64,000 nucleotides of DNA from Mortierella alpina. Lineage: Eukaryota; Mortierellomycota; Mortierellomycetes; Mortierellales; Mortierellaceae. This document shows, in pieces, positions 12,150-22,563 of this stretch. The stretch is from NCBI GenBank assembly GCA_029449245.1, contig JANATF010000008.1:1922001-1986000 (forward strand). Direction: 5' to 3'. Positions within the stretch are counted from its first letter, which is position 1; each line of letters opens with the position of its first letter. A program made the position numbers and the translations under genes. The notes under the pieces are model-generated. The model was not told where the DNA came from. It ran no database searches and worked only from the letters and a program-made list of their open reading frames with translations.

Positions 12150-13726
12150 TAGTTCGGGCGTTGCAGTTAAGATTCAACGCGAACAATGGTTTCGAAAATG
12201 CAAAAGTGTAAGTCATTCAGCGAATTGAATGCAGGCACATGAGGTTAGAGGTGGAGTGAAAAGAAAGAGGTGTTCAAATTTCAACGCGCTCCTTGCAGCC
12301 AACGACTCGATGAACACAAGTGGGTTCAACTGCAGCGCGAAGAATATGCATTCGCATGGTGACTGAAGGGAGTGTGAAAGAGCACACCTTCTTGCTCAAA
12401 TGTCACACCTCCAGTGTGGGTGTGCCACGCTCCTCAAGATCCAAGGTGGAAAGCCGTCCTCTTGTTCTTCACTCTCTCTTTCCCATAGTGTATTTTTTTT
12501 TGGCCCACTAATGCATGGCAAGGTCCCTTCGTTGCCCATTCGTTTTTCGTGACACCAAAAAAAAAAGAAAAAAAAGAAAAGACAGTCTCCCTCTCTCGCA
12601 TGGTTATAAATATCAGGGTCCATCCGTCGCGTTTCGCTCTTCTTTTCCTCACTGACCCTCTCGTCTTCCACATAGGCAAGGCAGCGGGTGCGCCCTACCG
12701 CTTCAACAAGATAGTGGAGAGCGGGTGTGCCCTACCGCTAAAACAAGATAGTGGATGGCGGGTGCGCCCTACCGCCTAGACAAGATAGTGGAGAGCGGGT
12801 GTGCCCTACCGCTAAGACAAGATAGTGGAGGGCGGGTGCGCCCTACCGCCTAGACAAGATAGTGGAGGGTGGAGTCAACCACTCGCAAAAATCGCTGATG
12901 GGCGACACCTGCAAAGGCCCCGCGAGTTTGCCTCTACCTCGCGCTATAAACTCAAAGAGGAGGTGGAGCAAACCACTTGAAAAAAGAAACGTTTTTGGGG
13001 TGCGACGACAGACCACCTCCCCGTGGTGCACCCTGGGCAGCTTTGCTGGCAAAGAGTCTGTCATTTCAAGGCTAGTTGGTATCGAGTATAGGCCCGATAG
13101 AGAAGTAAGAAAGTAAAAAAAAATAATAAACCTGAAGAAGCGTGCCTTCCACATGCATTATTCAAAATCTTGATGGGCAGCGGGGTGGCAAAATGCTCTC
13201 ATGGCCAGTGCGAGCAGATTTGTCTGCGGGACTTGGAATTGGGAGGAAGGCACAGCTAGTCCGCTGAAATGGAGGAGGCAGCATCTCAATTCACCCACAG
13301 AGCTTTGACAAGAACTTTTTTTTTAAGTCGCTACAACTTTCGTCGTCATCTTCTACTGAAGTCCTCGTCCATGCTGACAAAATTCAATGGCCTTGACAAA
13401 CCACTAATCTTGAGTCTCGGCTGTTGAAGCCATGCCGATGTCGAATTAGTACATGTAAACCAAACACGTTCTCATTCGGTGCTCGTTCACTGTAGAGTGC
13501 CTTTGCCTTTCCAAACAAAAACGGATTAGTGCACGGGGAAATGTGGAAGCGAGTCTCGTACATTGCAAAGATGCATGTACACCGACATCGCGCAATCATT
13601 CTCAGGAACAATGATGTCCGCTGCTTCTATTGGCAGCCTGAGGAATGAGACACGCTTCAGGAACATGATTCAGTTCATTTTATTATGTTTTTCATTGCCT
13701 TAATGAACGCTTTACACAACGACAAC
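12150..13726. other. Intergenic stretch with minisatellite, no gene seen
   Basis: Between the transposon and the AP-1 beta stop codon I see no supported coding region. It holds a run of A-rich/T-rich homopolymers (about 12489-12585), the 37-bp minisatellite at 12684-12868 and unannotated sequence with only short open frames. The last part (about 13660-13726) is AT-rich 3'-flank of the AP-1 beta gene. Confidence 0.
12684..12868. repeat. 37-bp tandem repeat, five copies with alternating subtypes
   Basis: Five consecutive 37-base units begin at 12684, 12721, 12758, 12795 and 12832. Units 1, 3 and 5 carry GTGCGCCC and units 2 and 4 carry GTGTGCCC; units 2 and 4 also share CCGCTA where units 3 and 5 have CCGCCT. 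This indicates that a 74-bp dimer was duplicated. All units share GACAAGATAGTGGA-like ends (AACAAG/AGACAAG variants). Confidence 0.
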
Positions 13727-16700
13727 CTACAGCAGACCCAGCAAATCATCCATGGCTGACGACTGGCCAGTCGCGGGCTTCTGTTGCTGTGGCTGCTGTG
13801 GCTGCTGTGGCTGCCCAAAGCCGCCAAGGTCTCCAAACGGATCATTGCTGGCGCTCATTTGCGTCGATGCTGCGGGTGGGCCTGCTGACATGCCCATACC
13901 ACTCATGCCTCCCATACCTCCGAATGCTCCGCCTCCTCCACTACCCATATCGGACGACATATCAAATAGGTCGGCACTATAGTTGGGTCCACCACTACTC
14001 TGCTTTTGACTCGACGACGAAACCGGTGGTGAAGAGTACGCGGGCTCGGACGACGATCCAAAGTCCAGATCCAAGAGATCAGCCATGGCGTTCTTGGCTG
14101 CACCTGGGGCAGCCGATGAAGATTCCAGGTCAACATCTCCAATATTCTGCTCCTCATCTCTCGCACTAGTAAACAATCGTTTTTCAAAATTAGATGGTTG
14201 CATTCTCCTCAACACAATCAGCCGACATAAAAGATAAATAGCAAGTGTAAAGACGTAACAAACATACTCTGCAGCAGCCGCCTTCTTGACAGCATCGGCA
14301 CTGAATGCCTTGTTGCCCATAAACGCCGTTGGAGGTTTGTGGTAGACAGAAGCCAGGGTTGAGATGTTGTTGATGAGCTCATCCATCAATCCGGGCGAAA
14401 GAGTCCTTGCCTCCACAGAGATGGGTGGTTTTTCTGACAGCACCACTGCCTTGGCTGCCTGAGGGTCAGTCGAGAGCAAACGCCAGTACACATACGCACG
14501 GTCGCGGGTATCGGGATTGTCAATCTCTTGCGTCGCTGACTGGAGCACTCTGTGAACAATTTCCTGAGACTGTGCGGGCTTCTTCAGGAACAGTTTCACG
14601 GTCGCCGTCAGGAGTTGCAGCTGGACTTGTGAGTTTTCCTCCAAGAAAGTCTCCAAAAAGTTTTCGATCAATTCATCCGCATTCTCGATGCGCTCGGCGT
14701 ATTCTCCAATGATCCAGATGAGCGATCCCTTGGCCTCGGGCTCATCAAGCGAGTCCAAGTTCTGGCAGAGAGTTGGAATAATCGCTTCATAGCGCTTGGG
14801 GTATTTTCGGAAGATGTCCTGATAGTCCAAACAGAGGAAAAAAAGGATATGCAGTAGGCAGGGGGGTAAGTTGCTATGCTCCTATGGACATCCATGTGAC
14901 TATTCCGTGAGAGCCATTTTCGACTATACCTTGATCACAATAATAGCTTCTTGGACGACATAGTTGACTTTGGTATTGATAAGATCCAGCAGAACATTGA
15001 CACATCGCTCCGACGCCTCGTCAATCATGATAGCACAACGTCCAATCGCACGAACGGCTTTGCGAACGAACTCAACATCGACTTCAGAGGCATATCTATC
15101 AGTACGAGGATTAGTCGCAAATAAGGATTAAGGGATATCCGAAAAGCACAAACATATGCTTGAAACTCTATGCAAAACCTGATACCCGTCCTTACTCCTT
15201 GAGCTCCGAGAGAATTTGCTCGATATTCTTGTCGTTGCAGAGCTTGATAATAATCTCCAGCTTCTCGCGCTTGACATAGGGCGGGTCGTTGTATTTGCAA
15301 AAGAACACCCGCACGTCATTCTGCAAAATATCGGGGCGCTTCTGAAGGATCAAGTTGATATTGCGGAGCGACACATATTGGACCTCAGGTGCTGATGCAA
15401 GTAGAGTAACTGCAATAAAAGAACGTTTTCCGTCAAGGCGTGAGACGTCATCGTTGACGGATAGTTACTCAACCTGTGCATGGAAGAAATAGTTATTCAA
15501 TGAACTTACCAAGAGGAGGCGACATCTTTTTGATTAAACCCTTGATAAAGTCCTCGTTCCGAATGTGGCGCATAAACATCATAAGCACGCGAATTGCAGA
15601 CAGCACCACAGAGCCGTTGGCGTGTTGCAGACGAGGAAGTACGCGCTCGCAGATGTTCTCGGCTTCCTTCGAGTCCAATGGCTTGTATTCGGCTAATGAG
15701 GTCAAGATTGCGATTTGTCCCCACTCTGTGCACTCGTTCAAAGCCGCCAGCATCTTGTTCATGATCACTACGTTGACCACAAACACATCCTTTGTGACTG
15801 AGGACTCTTGCATCTCTGCAAGAGCTGTTACTGCGTTGGATACTACCTATTGCGCACAAAAAAAGTGTTGCATATCCATGTCAAGCTAACGGTTAGATCT
15901 TGTTTGACGCATGATTTCCGTCGATATCCTGCAACAACTCTCTTCTTCCTTACCATAGGATTGGAGTCCGAAACGAGGTCTTGAAGGATGGTGACAAACC
16001 CATTCTCAAGAGCCCTCTCCTGATCCAGATCCCACAGCTTTGCAACACAGATGGTCGCAGTCTTGCGAACATACGGGTTATCATCCTGGAGACATTTCCT
16101 TAGTGGTTCGCAGAGATGGTCCAAGATCTTGTCGACTCGAATGCAACCCATAGTCCGGATGGCCAACGCGCGGATTAATGGATTAACATGATCGGTATCC
16201 TAAAAGGGAGCAACACGATGAGACGACCGATATGGTGTGAGCCTCCAGTTTCTCTTGTTGGCGTTGGGGTTTCCAAGTGTCCGAGTACAGAAATAAACGA
16301 GGCCGAGTCGTGCTGTTTACCTTCACAAACGTGTTGACTGCAAGAATGACGAGATCCGGGTTCGACTTTGCATAGTTCATTAGGTACAAGTACACCAGTT
16401 TTTTCTACAAGGCAAGGTTGGACAGAAGACGGTTTTGGCGAGACAAGTCGAACATGTCAGTAAGATAGTTTTTCTCGCAGTATCCCTGAGAGACACCTCA
16501 AAGACGATCAAAAAAGTACCATCTCCAGGTCCTCGGTCTGCATGTTCTTGACGACCTGTGGAAAGAGCGAACTGACATCCTTGCCCACGGTCATATTGGC
16601 AATCACACGCTTGACTGCATCCTTGCGCCTGTCACGGTACTCGCTGTTCAAGTCTGCGAGCAACTCGGCATTCTCGCCTACAAAGCAGGAGATGAGAATG

Positions 16701-16902
16701 ATTTGCGTTCATACGTTCATTCGTTCATTTGAAGTAGGATTGGAGGAGGGCGAGAGAAAGGGGAGGGGGGTGAGTGTCATTGCGAGAGTCAATGCGAACA
16801 GTATCTCCCGAGCACTACAAGAGAGGCGCGATGCTAATTCATCCTACCCTTCTTATTAGTTGCAAAGAACCTGCTTGCGTTCTGCTTTATAAAGTCCGCC
16901 AT
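13727..16902 (-). CDS. apl2: AP-1 complex beta subunit (beta adaptin), ear-less
   Basis: Large subunit of the clathrin adaptor AP-1, acting in trans-Golgi/endosome vesicle formation. Nine exons: 16902-16848, 16677-16520, 16404-16321, 16199-15954, 15846-15510, 15409-15196, 15095-14930, 14818-14268 and 14165-13727; 749 residues. The armadillo trunk is highly conserved ([70 protein letters not shown]). The hinge contains a clathrin-box motif (LLDLD) and Gly/Met- and Pro/Gln-rich repeats, and the protein ends DDLLGLL. The appendage (ear) domain of animal beta adaptins is absent, as in yeast Apl2. The start (MADFIKQN) was found in a 55-nt first exon whose phase fits [11 protein letters not shown]-2 beta is very similar, so AP-1 rather than AP-2 is a moderate-confidence choice. 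Confidence 0.
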
Positions 16903-17381
16903 GGGGGTCTAGGTGCACTGGCGCGTGTCGAATCAAGAGGTGAAAGGGTGAGGGTGGGCGGGGCGTTGTAATGGAACAGGAGTAGGGGGCATGCGGATGA
17001 GCTTGAGGCAGAACGAACCTCCCACAAGTGACGTCCAAACCTTATTTCAGCTTTGTAAGTGATTCGAGCCACGTTCAAGTTCACAGGCAGCCTGCCATAC
17101 AAACCCTCTGACCTCTCTTGAGGACATACTCACTGACATGTTGAATTTGTTTTATTCCAAAGCCCAACGAAGACAGAAAACAAGTCGCGAAGCAACAAGC
17201 GATCGAACTCGGGTGAAAATAGGATGAGGAAGTGTTGTATTGTACAATGGAGTTTTTCGTCTTGTGAGGTTCCTGTCGTCCAAGAAACGCTTCACAGAAG
17301 AGGGGATATGATTAAAATCAAATGCAGAGGAACAGATGAGAAGACTAAGGCGGAGTAAAAGAGTACACAAGGCAAGGGTCG
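16903..17381. other. Intergenic: AP-1 beta promoter and RPC11 3' flank
   Basis: Both neighbours are on the minus strand. The AP-1 beta leader side is CT/CCC-rich on that strand. A frame from ATG at about 17129 with a good GTGAGT donor directly after it was considered as an alternative first exon, but the MADFIKQN exon fits the protein family better. Confidence 0.
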
Positions 17382-17957
17382 CTATTCCTTCCATTGCCAG
17401 CCACACTTGAGTTCGCAGCACTTGTAGAACGTGGTCATAGGTTCATCTGCAGAGCGCGTTTGGATCTGCATGTAGTAGGCGCGGTCATGTTCGCATCGTG
17501 GGCAGGAAGCTATCAAATCACAACAAGAAAAAAAAAAGAAAAAACAGAAGGGTCCGTAAGCAACCGAGCCCAAGGTCATAATAGCATTACTGCATGGTTC
17601 AACAGATCCAAGGAATATCAATCCGCAGGATGCGTCCAGGCGCCCCTAGTCCGGGAATATCGATCGTACCTTCTGTCTGATCCACGTTTGCCCAAGCGTC
17701 GTCACCTCCCAAAACATCATCGACCAGTTTCCTGTCCAACGTCTTTCTCTGAACAATCTAAATTGGCAACAAGCAAACAAAAAGAGACATGTAGGATGAG
17801 ACTCTTGTACTTTGGACCCAGAAGCACTTCTGTATCGCAGGCGTCTTACCGTCTTGACGACAGGGTAGATGTAAGGGCAAGTCTGGCAGTAGAGCTGCTG
17901 CTGTGCGCCATCCGATTGGACCAGCAGCAGATTTGAGCAGGTGGGGCAAAAGTACAT
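17382..17957 (-). CDS. RPC11: RNA polymerase III subunit RPC11 (C11/RPC10)
   Basis: Small zinc-ribbon subunit of Pol III, needed for RNA cleavage, termination and re-initiation. Exons 17957-17850, 17757-17670 and 17509-17382 give 107 residues, close to the 110 of the yeast protein. The N-terminal ribbon is CPTC...CQTC (residues 4-27). The linker DDVLGGDDAWANVDQTE matches the family, and the C-terminal TFIIS-like ribbon reads CPRCEHDRAYYMQIQTRSAD EPMTTFYKCC...C with the catalytic-type RSADEP. The three exons join in phase. It is divergent from ribosomal protein uL1 with 223 bp between start codons, which suggests shared growth-linked control. Confidence 0.
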
Positions 17958-18180
17958 GGCAAGGGCTGCTGAGGGCAAGTCAATGAATGCGAAGGAGAAA
18001 GCAGAAGAGTGAATGGGAGGGCTGATTGGGGTCTGGTCTTGTCTTTGTGTGTGCAAACTTGACGTTCTTGATGCTGCGGCTTAGCAAGCCATGTTTTTTC
18101 CGTCCAGCGGGCTCCTATAAATTTCTCGCAGCGGCTCGCTGTTGTGTTCCTCCTCCCTTTTTTAGCAACCATCTTTCAAT
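17958..18180. promoter_or_regulatory. Bidirectional promoter region RPC11 / ribosomal protein uL1
   Basis: The 223 bases separate two divergent start codons. On the uL1 side there is a TATA-like CTATAAATT at about 18113-18121, an inverted repeat CAGCG-GCT-CGCTG at about 18129-18141, and a pyrimidine tract (TCCTCCCTTTTTT) shortly before the ATG that resembles ribosomal-protein transcription starts. The RPC11 side has no clear TATA. Promoter activity is inferred from position and composition. Confidence 0.
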
Positions 18181-19316
18181 ATGAGGCATGTAGTTGCATC
18201 CGTATGATATCTGTGCATCCATCTATCCATCCATCCGACTGCCGATCCAGCTGATCCAGCCATCGACATCCGACCATGGCTGTGCTCGACATCCACCATC
18301 ATCCAAAGACGTGCACAGGACCCGCAGCGGCCGTCTTCAATTGCATCGCTGTCAATAACAAAGCAGCACTCCTGATGAGGAGGCTAGATCCGAGTCGACA
18401 TGGACACCTCGGCACTTTTTGGACCGTGGAATCCACTATTGAGCCGGCAGCTCTACTCAAACAAAGAATAGACACATTGGCAAAGGAAGCTGCTATCGAA
18501 GACGACTCTGCAACAGCGTCGAGATCTCGAGGGACCTGGATCTTCAGATCACTTTCTCACACTTCTCGATTCTACCTGCTACTCGAATCCAATCTCTAAC
18601 CGTCGTACCTACCTTTTTTTTCTCTCCTGTCTGCTTGAATCCAATTCTTGGCTTCCCCCGTTAACAGCAGCAAAATTCAGGTTTCGGCCGTCCGCGAGAG
18701 CGTTCGTCAGGTCAAGCTCCAGTCCGAGGAGAAGAAGCGTAACTTCGTTGAGACCGTTGAGCTCCAAATTGGACTCAAGAACTACGATCCCCAGCGTGAC
18801 AAGCGTTTCTCTGGCTCTGTCCGTCTCCCCAACATCCCCCGCCCCAAGATGTCCGTCTGCATTCTCGGTGATGCCCTTCACTGCGACCAGGCCAAGGAGA
18901 TCAGCATGGAGTACCAGTCCGTTGATGACTTGAAGAAGCTCAACAAGAACAAGAAGCAGATCAAGAAGCTCGCCAAGAAGTACGATGCTTTCCTCGCCTC
19001 CGAGGCCTTGATCAAGCAGATCCCCCGTCTCTTGGGACCTGGTCTCCACAAGGCCGGAAAGTTCCCCACCCCCGTCACCCACGCCGACAACATTGGCGAC
19101 AAGGCTGATGAGATCCGTGCCACCATCAAGTTCCAGCTTAAGAAGGTCCTCTGCTTGGGTGTCGCTGTTGGTCACGTCGAGATGACCGAGGATGAGCTCC
19201 TCGCCAACATCATGATGTCCGTCAACTTCTTGGTCTCCCTTCTCAAGAAGCACTGGCAGAACGTCAAGACCTTGTTCATCAAGTCCTCGATGAACAAGCC
19301 CGTCCGCCTTTACTAA
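18181..19316 (+). CDS. RPL1: 60S ribosomal protein uL1 (L10a)
   Basis: Large-subunit protein forming the L1 stalk at the ribosomal E site. The main exon 18668-19316 encodes the protein from SKIQVSAV to KPVRLY with very biased, C-rich codon use, as expected for high expression. No start codon exists in a suitable place in that exon. An upstream 5-nt exon, ATGAG at 18181-18185, gives MSSKIQ and exactly 217 residues, the length of human L10a (which starts MSSK) and yeast Rpl1. This needs a GC-AG intron of 482 nt (AG|GCATGT ... AACAG). Its position after a pyrimidine-rich start region supports it. No GT donor with the right phase was found near any other ATG, but the first exon remains an inference. 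Confidence 0.
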
Positions 19317-19738
19317 GTGTGTTCTTGGGTTCTTCGTCCCCACTTTTTTTTTCCTTGTAAGAAAGGAGTGAGGTCGGATGCTCGCTTCGGACTTGTTTTC
19401 TTCAAACAAAAACTCTTGCGGTACGGCATACCAAAGTACTTATTCACACTATACAAACGAATGAATTCAATTACTGTTGGGAGCTGCATTAAGTTGCAGC
19501 AATCAAGCCTGCTTATTTGATGGTTCAAAATAAAAAAAAAAAAAAAAAAAAAAACCTCCCCTTGGTGTATGAGTTCATTTTTATGTCGTCAATACCCACC
19601 ACTGCCCCCTTGACCATTCCACTCATTGTTATCTCAAATTCACGCGCACCTTCTTGCTATCTGCATGAGGTCGAAGTTAGTCAACTCTGAACGCACTCTG
19701 AAGTGGTCTCTATTAATATGAAGGTATGCTTTTTGTGT
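19317..19738. other. Convergent 3' flanks with a 23-A tract
   Basis: Lies between the uL1 and kinase stop codons. It contains an uninterrupted run of 23 A at 19532-19554, directly preceded by AAAAT. No open frame of note. It probably holds both 3' UTRs. Confidence 0.
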
Positions 19739-22563
19739 CTACGAAGACGTCTCCTTGGCAGTCGTGGCATACAGCGCCTGCTGCCTTTGAATCTGGGATG
19801 GCAGCTCTTCGCTCTTGACACTGCTGCCGTGTCCTCCTCCTCCTCCCACCCGCACGGGCATAGATCTCATACCCTGTCGCTCGTAATAAATCGGCCTAGA
19901 TGCCGATGGACTGGAGTACACAGTCGAAGCGTCTTGTATGGAAAGCTCATCTGTGGTCAAACTCGCAGGCCGCATCTGCTCCGCTGCCTGCTGCCGTTGC
20001 TGCTGTTGCTCATGCTGTTGCTCATGCTGTTGCTCTTGCTGTTGCTCTTGCTCCTGCTCTTGCTCCTGCTCTTGCTCCTGCTCTTGCTGCGGCTGATGAT
20101 GATGGAAAGTCCTCTCCGTCCGCAGCGAAGGGATGTTGACAGAGTATTGCTGATGATGTCTAAGAGGAGGCGACCGTTGGCCATAATTCGTCGCTGAGGG
20201 TACAGCTGCAGGCATTGAGTTGACCGCAGTTGTACCGGTTGCCTCGCGGCCACGGATAGCCCTACGGGCCACAATCGGGTCATTATCCGTGGACTCTAAC
20301 GCCGGCGCGTTGATCGATGTGTTGTAGTCTACTGAATCAGGCGCTGGAATGAAGGCAGATCCCTGCTTTCCTTGTAGTTGCTGTGTTGATGAGTGGTGTT
20401 GTCCTGTTAAATTAATGGGTGAGCTATAGATAGTGCTTAGGGAGGCGACTTCTGAAGATGCAAGACGCGAGTATGCAGACGAGCTGCCAGAGGAAGGAGG
20501 TGTGGTGGGCGAAGTTGTTGTCGGTGAATTGCCATATTGATCTCGGCGAGGAAATCCTGTGCGGAGACCCGTCAGCGCGTCCCGTGGTTGCAGTGGACGA
20601 GGGAGGGATGACGTTGGCGGGGCAATATACGCGCTTACTATCGTGAGCCGATCGTCCGGAGACGGTGTGTGTTGCTGCTGACTAAAATAGTCCGACTTTT
20701 CGAGCTCCTCGATCTTATTGAATCTGAACGACTCTGTGCTCTTGTTGCTCTTGTTGGAAGCCCTCAAACCCGGACTGCTCAGAGGCGAATGTCGATGACT
20801 GGGCGACGTTAGCGCAATATGCTCTTCGTCGTTAGATTTGTACCGATCCTTGAGGTTGCGGTCGTAGCTTTCCGAGCGTTGGTAAGATTTTGGTGGAGAC
20901 GTCATGCCGAGACTGTCGACTCGTCCTGAACTTCCAGAACGCACAATACCATCAAGGGTCCCGCTGCTCATCTTGGAATCGTTAAACGAAGGGGAAGGTC
21001 GAAGAATGCGGTTGCGGCTCAACGAATGTGGCCTCCTCACTTTGGTAAAATCATACACAATAAACTTGTCCTCCATCATCTGCCTTTCGACTGAGAGTTC
21101 AGTCTCTGGTGTGGTCTGGGCACGTTTCTTGGCCTTGAGCGGATTGTCTTCCATCAAAAGCTCCTCTAATTCGTGCGTGGCATCAAAGTTTGCGCGTTTG
21201 GACTACAGCAAAAGGAAGTATATGCGAGTTAACAGCATGGCCCAGTGTAACACTTTTCTGCTACAGCCAATTAATCTAAATGGCAATGCGGGAGATCACT
21301 CACGTCAGGCTGGAAAGGAGCCGTGGCTTCCTTTGAGGTTAGCGCATCCCAATCGATACCCTGGAACCATGGGTGCTTTTTGAATCCATCAAGACCCTCA
21401 GGCGTGCAACCAAGGCGTTTAGTGATGTCCCGCTCACAAAGCTGTAAACAGAAAATGGCATATCTCAGTCACTTTCGCTCTACACGGGAAATGCGAAAAA
21501 AGGACAGGTGCATCTACTGGCATACCTTCGAGAGCACATCCACGCACTGTGCGCTGACCATGTCTTTAACATTCTCAGGGAACGGCAGAGGGTCCTTCAG
21601 AATAGACGCCGTTAGCAGCTCGTTACTCTTGCCTTTGAAAGGACGCTGTGTACGTAATCGACAGCAATAAATATGTTAGTAAAAACTTAATTACGAGATG
21701 GCCCTTCAGCGCACATTTCTAGTGCCCGTACCTTGCCAAAGAGCAGCTCGAACATGACGACACCTAAACTCCACCAGTCCACAGATTCAAAGTAGCCTTT
21801 CCGCAGCAAAACCTCGGGGGCCATGTAGGCCATGCTTCCTGCTATTGAGAGCAGCGGCTTCGATCGGTTATAGTACACGGCGATGTTGAAATCCGTCAAG
21901 TGGGCATGTCCATATTCGTCGAGCAAGACATTGTCTGGTTTTAGATCTCTGTTTGAGGGAAAGGACTTTTGGTTAGTGACTTTCTGGCGACAATTACAGG
22001 AAAACAAAATTGCGGCTGGCTCGCGATTGAAAGCACCTGCCTGTGAATGATGTGTCTAGTGTGCAGTGCGTCCAAGGCCAAAGCAAGCTCTGCGACATAA
22101 AAACGCACCACCTCTTCCCGCATAGGTCCTGTTCGCTCGAGATGAAAACGCAGATCGCCTCCCAACATCAGATCCAAAACCATAAACAGGTTCTCATCAT
22201 CCTGAAAGGCGTATCGTAGGTTGCAGATCAGCGGAAACTCGACTTCCTCCAGCAGACGTCGTTCTTGAATGATGTTTTCGACCGCACGCATCCGGATGCA
22301 CTTTTCCTTGTTGATGTATTTCAGTGCGTAAATCTCCTTGGTTCGCTTGTGTTGAACGACTCGTACTTTCCCAAATGCACCTTTCCCCACTGATCGCAGA
22401 AGGTGAAAGTGCGACAACTCGACTGTACGCACACGGAAAGAAATCGATAGAGGAATGAGCAATCTACATTCAATACTGCAGAGGCAAACATATGATGGTC
22501 AAGATGATACCTACTTTCTGATTCAAAATCAATTGCCTCTGATTTACAGCAGCTGGCCCCCAT
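19739..22563 (-). CDS. STK32/YANK-like AGC-group Ser/Thr kinase, N-myristoylation signal
   Basis: Protein kinase related to animal STK32 (YANK). Exons 22563-22515, 22422-22041, 21948-21732, 21645-21526, 21441-21304 and 21202-19739 give 789 residues. The kinase domain spans about residues 20-290: GKGAFGKV glycine loop, YALKYI lysine, HRDLKPDN catalytic loop and TDFNIAV, where DFN replaces DFG as is typical of YANK kinases. After the domain, ATHELEELLMEDNPLK and KFIVYDFTKV match the STK32 tail. The N-terminus MGASCCKS predicts myristoylation at Gly2 with palmitoylation at Cys5/Cys6, so membrane attachment is likely. The intron splitting HR-DLKPDN (21949-22040) uses a GC donor (AG|GCAGGT); no GT choice keeps the motif. 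The 488-codon last exon is Ser-rich with a (Gln-Glu) repeat. A TATATATA stretch lies about 50 bases upstream. Confidence 0.
19985..20092. repeat. Gln/Glu codon repeat in the kinase tail
   Basis: CAG/GAG/CAA codons (minus strand) encode alternating Gln-Glu pairs followed by Gln-rich and Gln-His-Glu units. The DNA is a CTGCTC/TTGCTC-type imperfect repeat and is likely length-variable between strains. Confidence 0.

Noticed and set aside
12320-12680. Short open frames on both strands between the transposon and the minisatellite
   Set aside because: They cross A- and T-homopolymers and have no conserved features.
18372-18380. TGATGA box in the uL1 intron that could be box C of a snoRNA
   Set aside because: No properly spaced box D (CTGA) or terminal stem was seen downstream, so a C/D snoRNA is not supported.
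18276-18599. 107-codon plus-strand open frame inside the uL1 intron
   Set aside because: No recognised family, no splice link to uL1 in the right phase, and codon use unlike the ribosomal protein. It is most likely chance.
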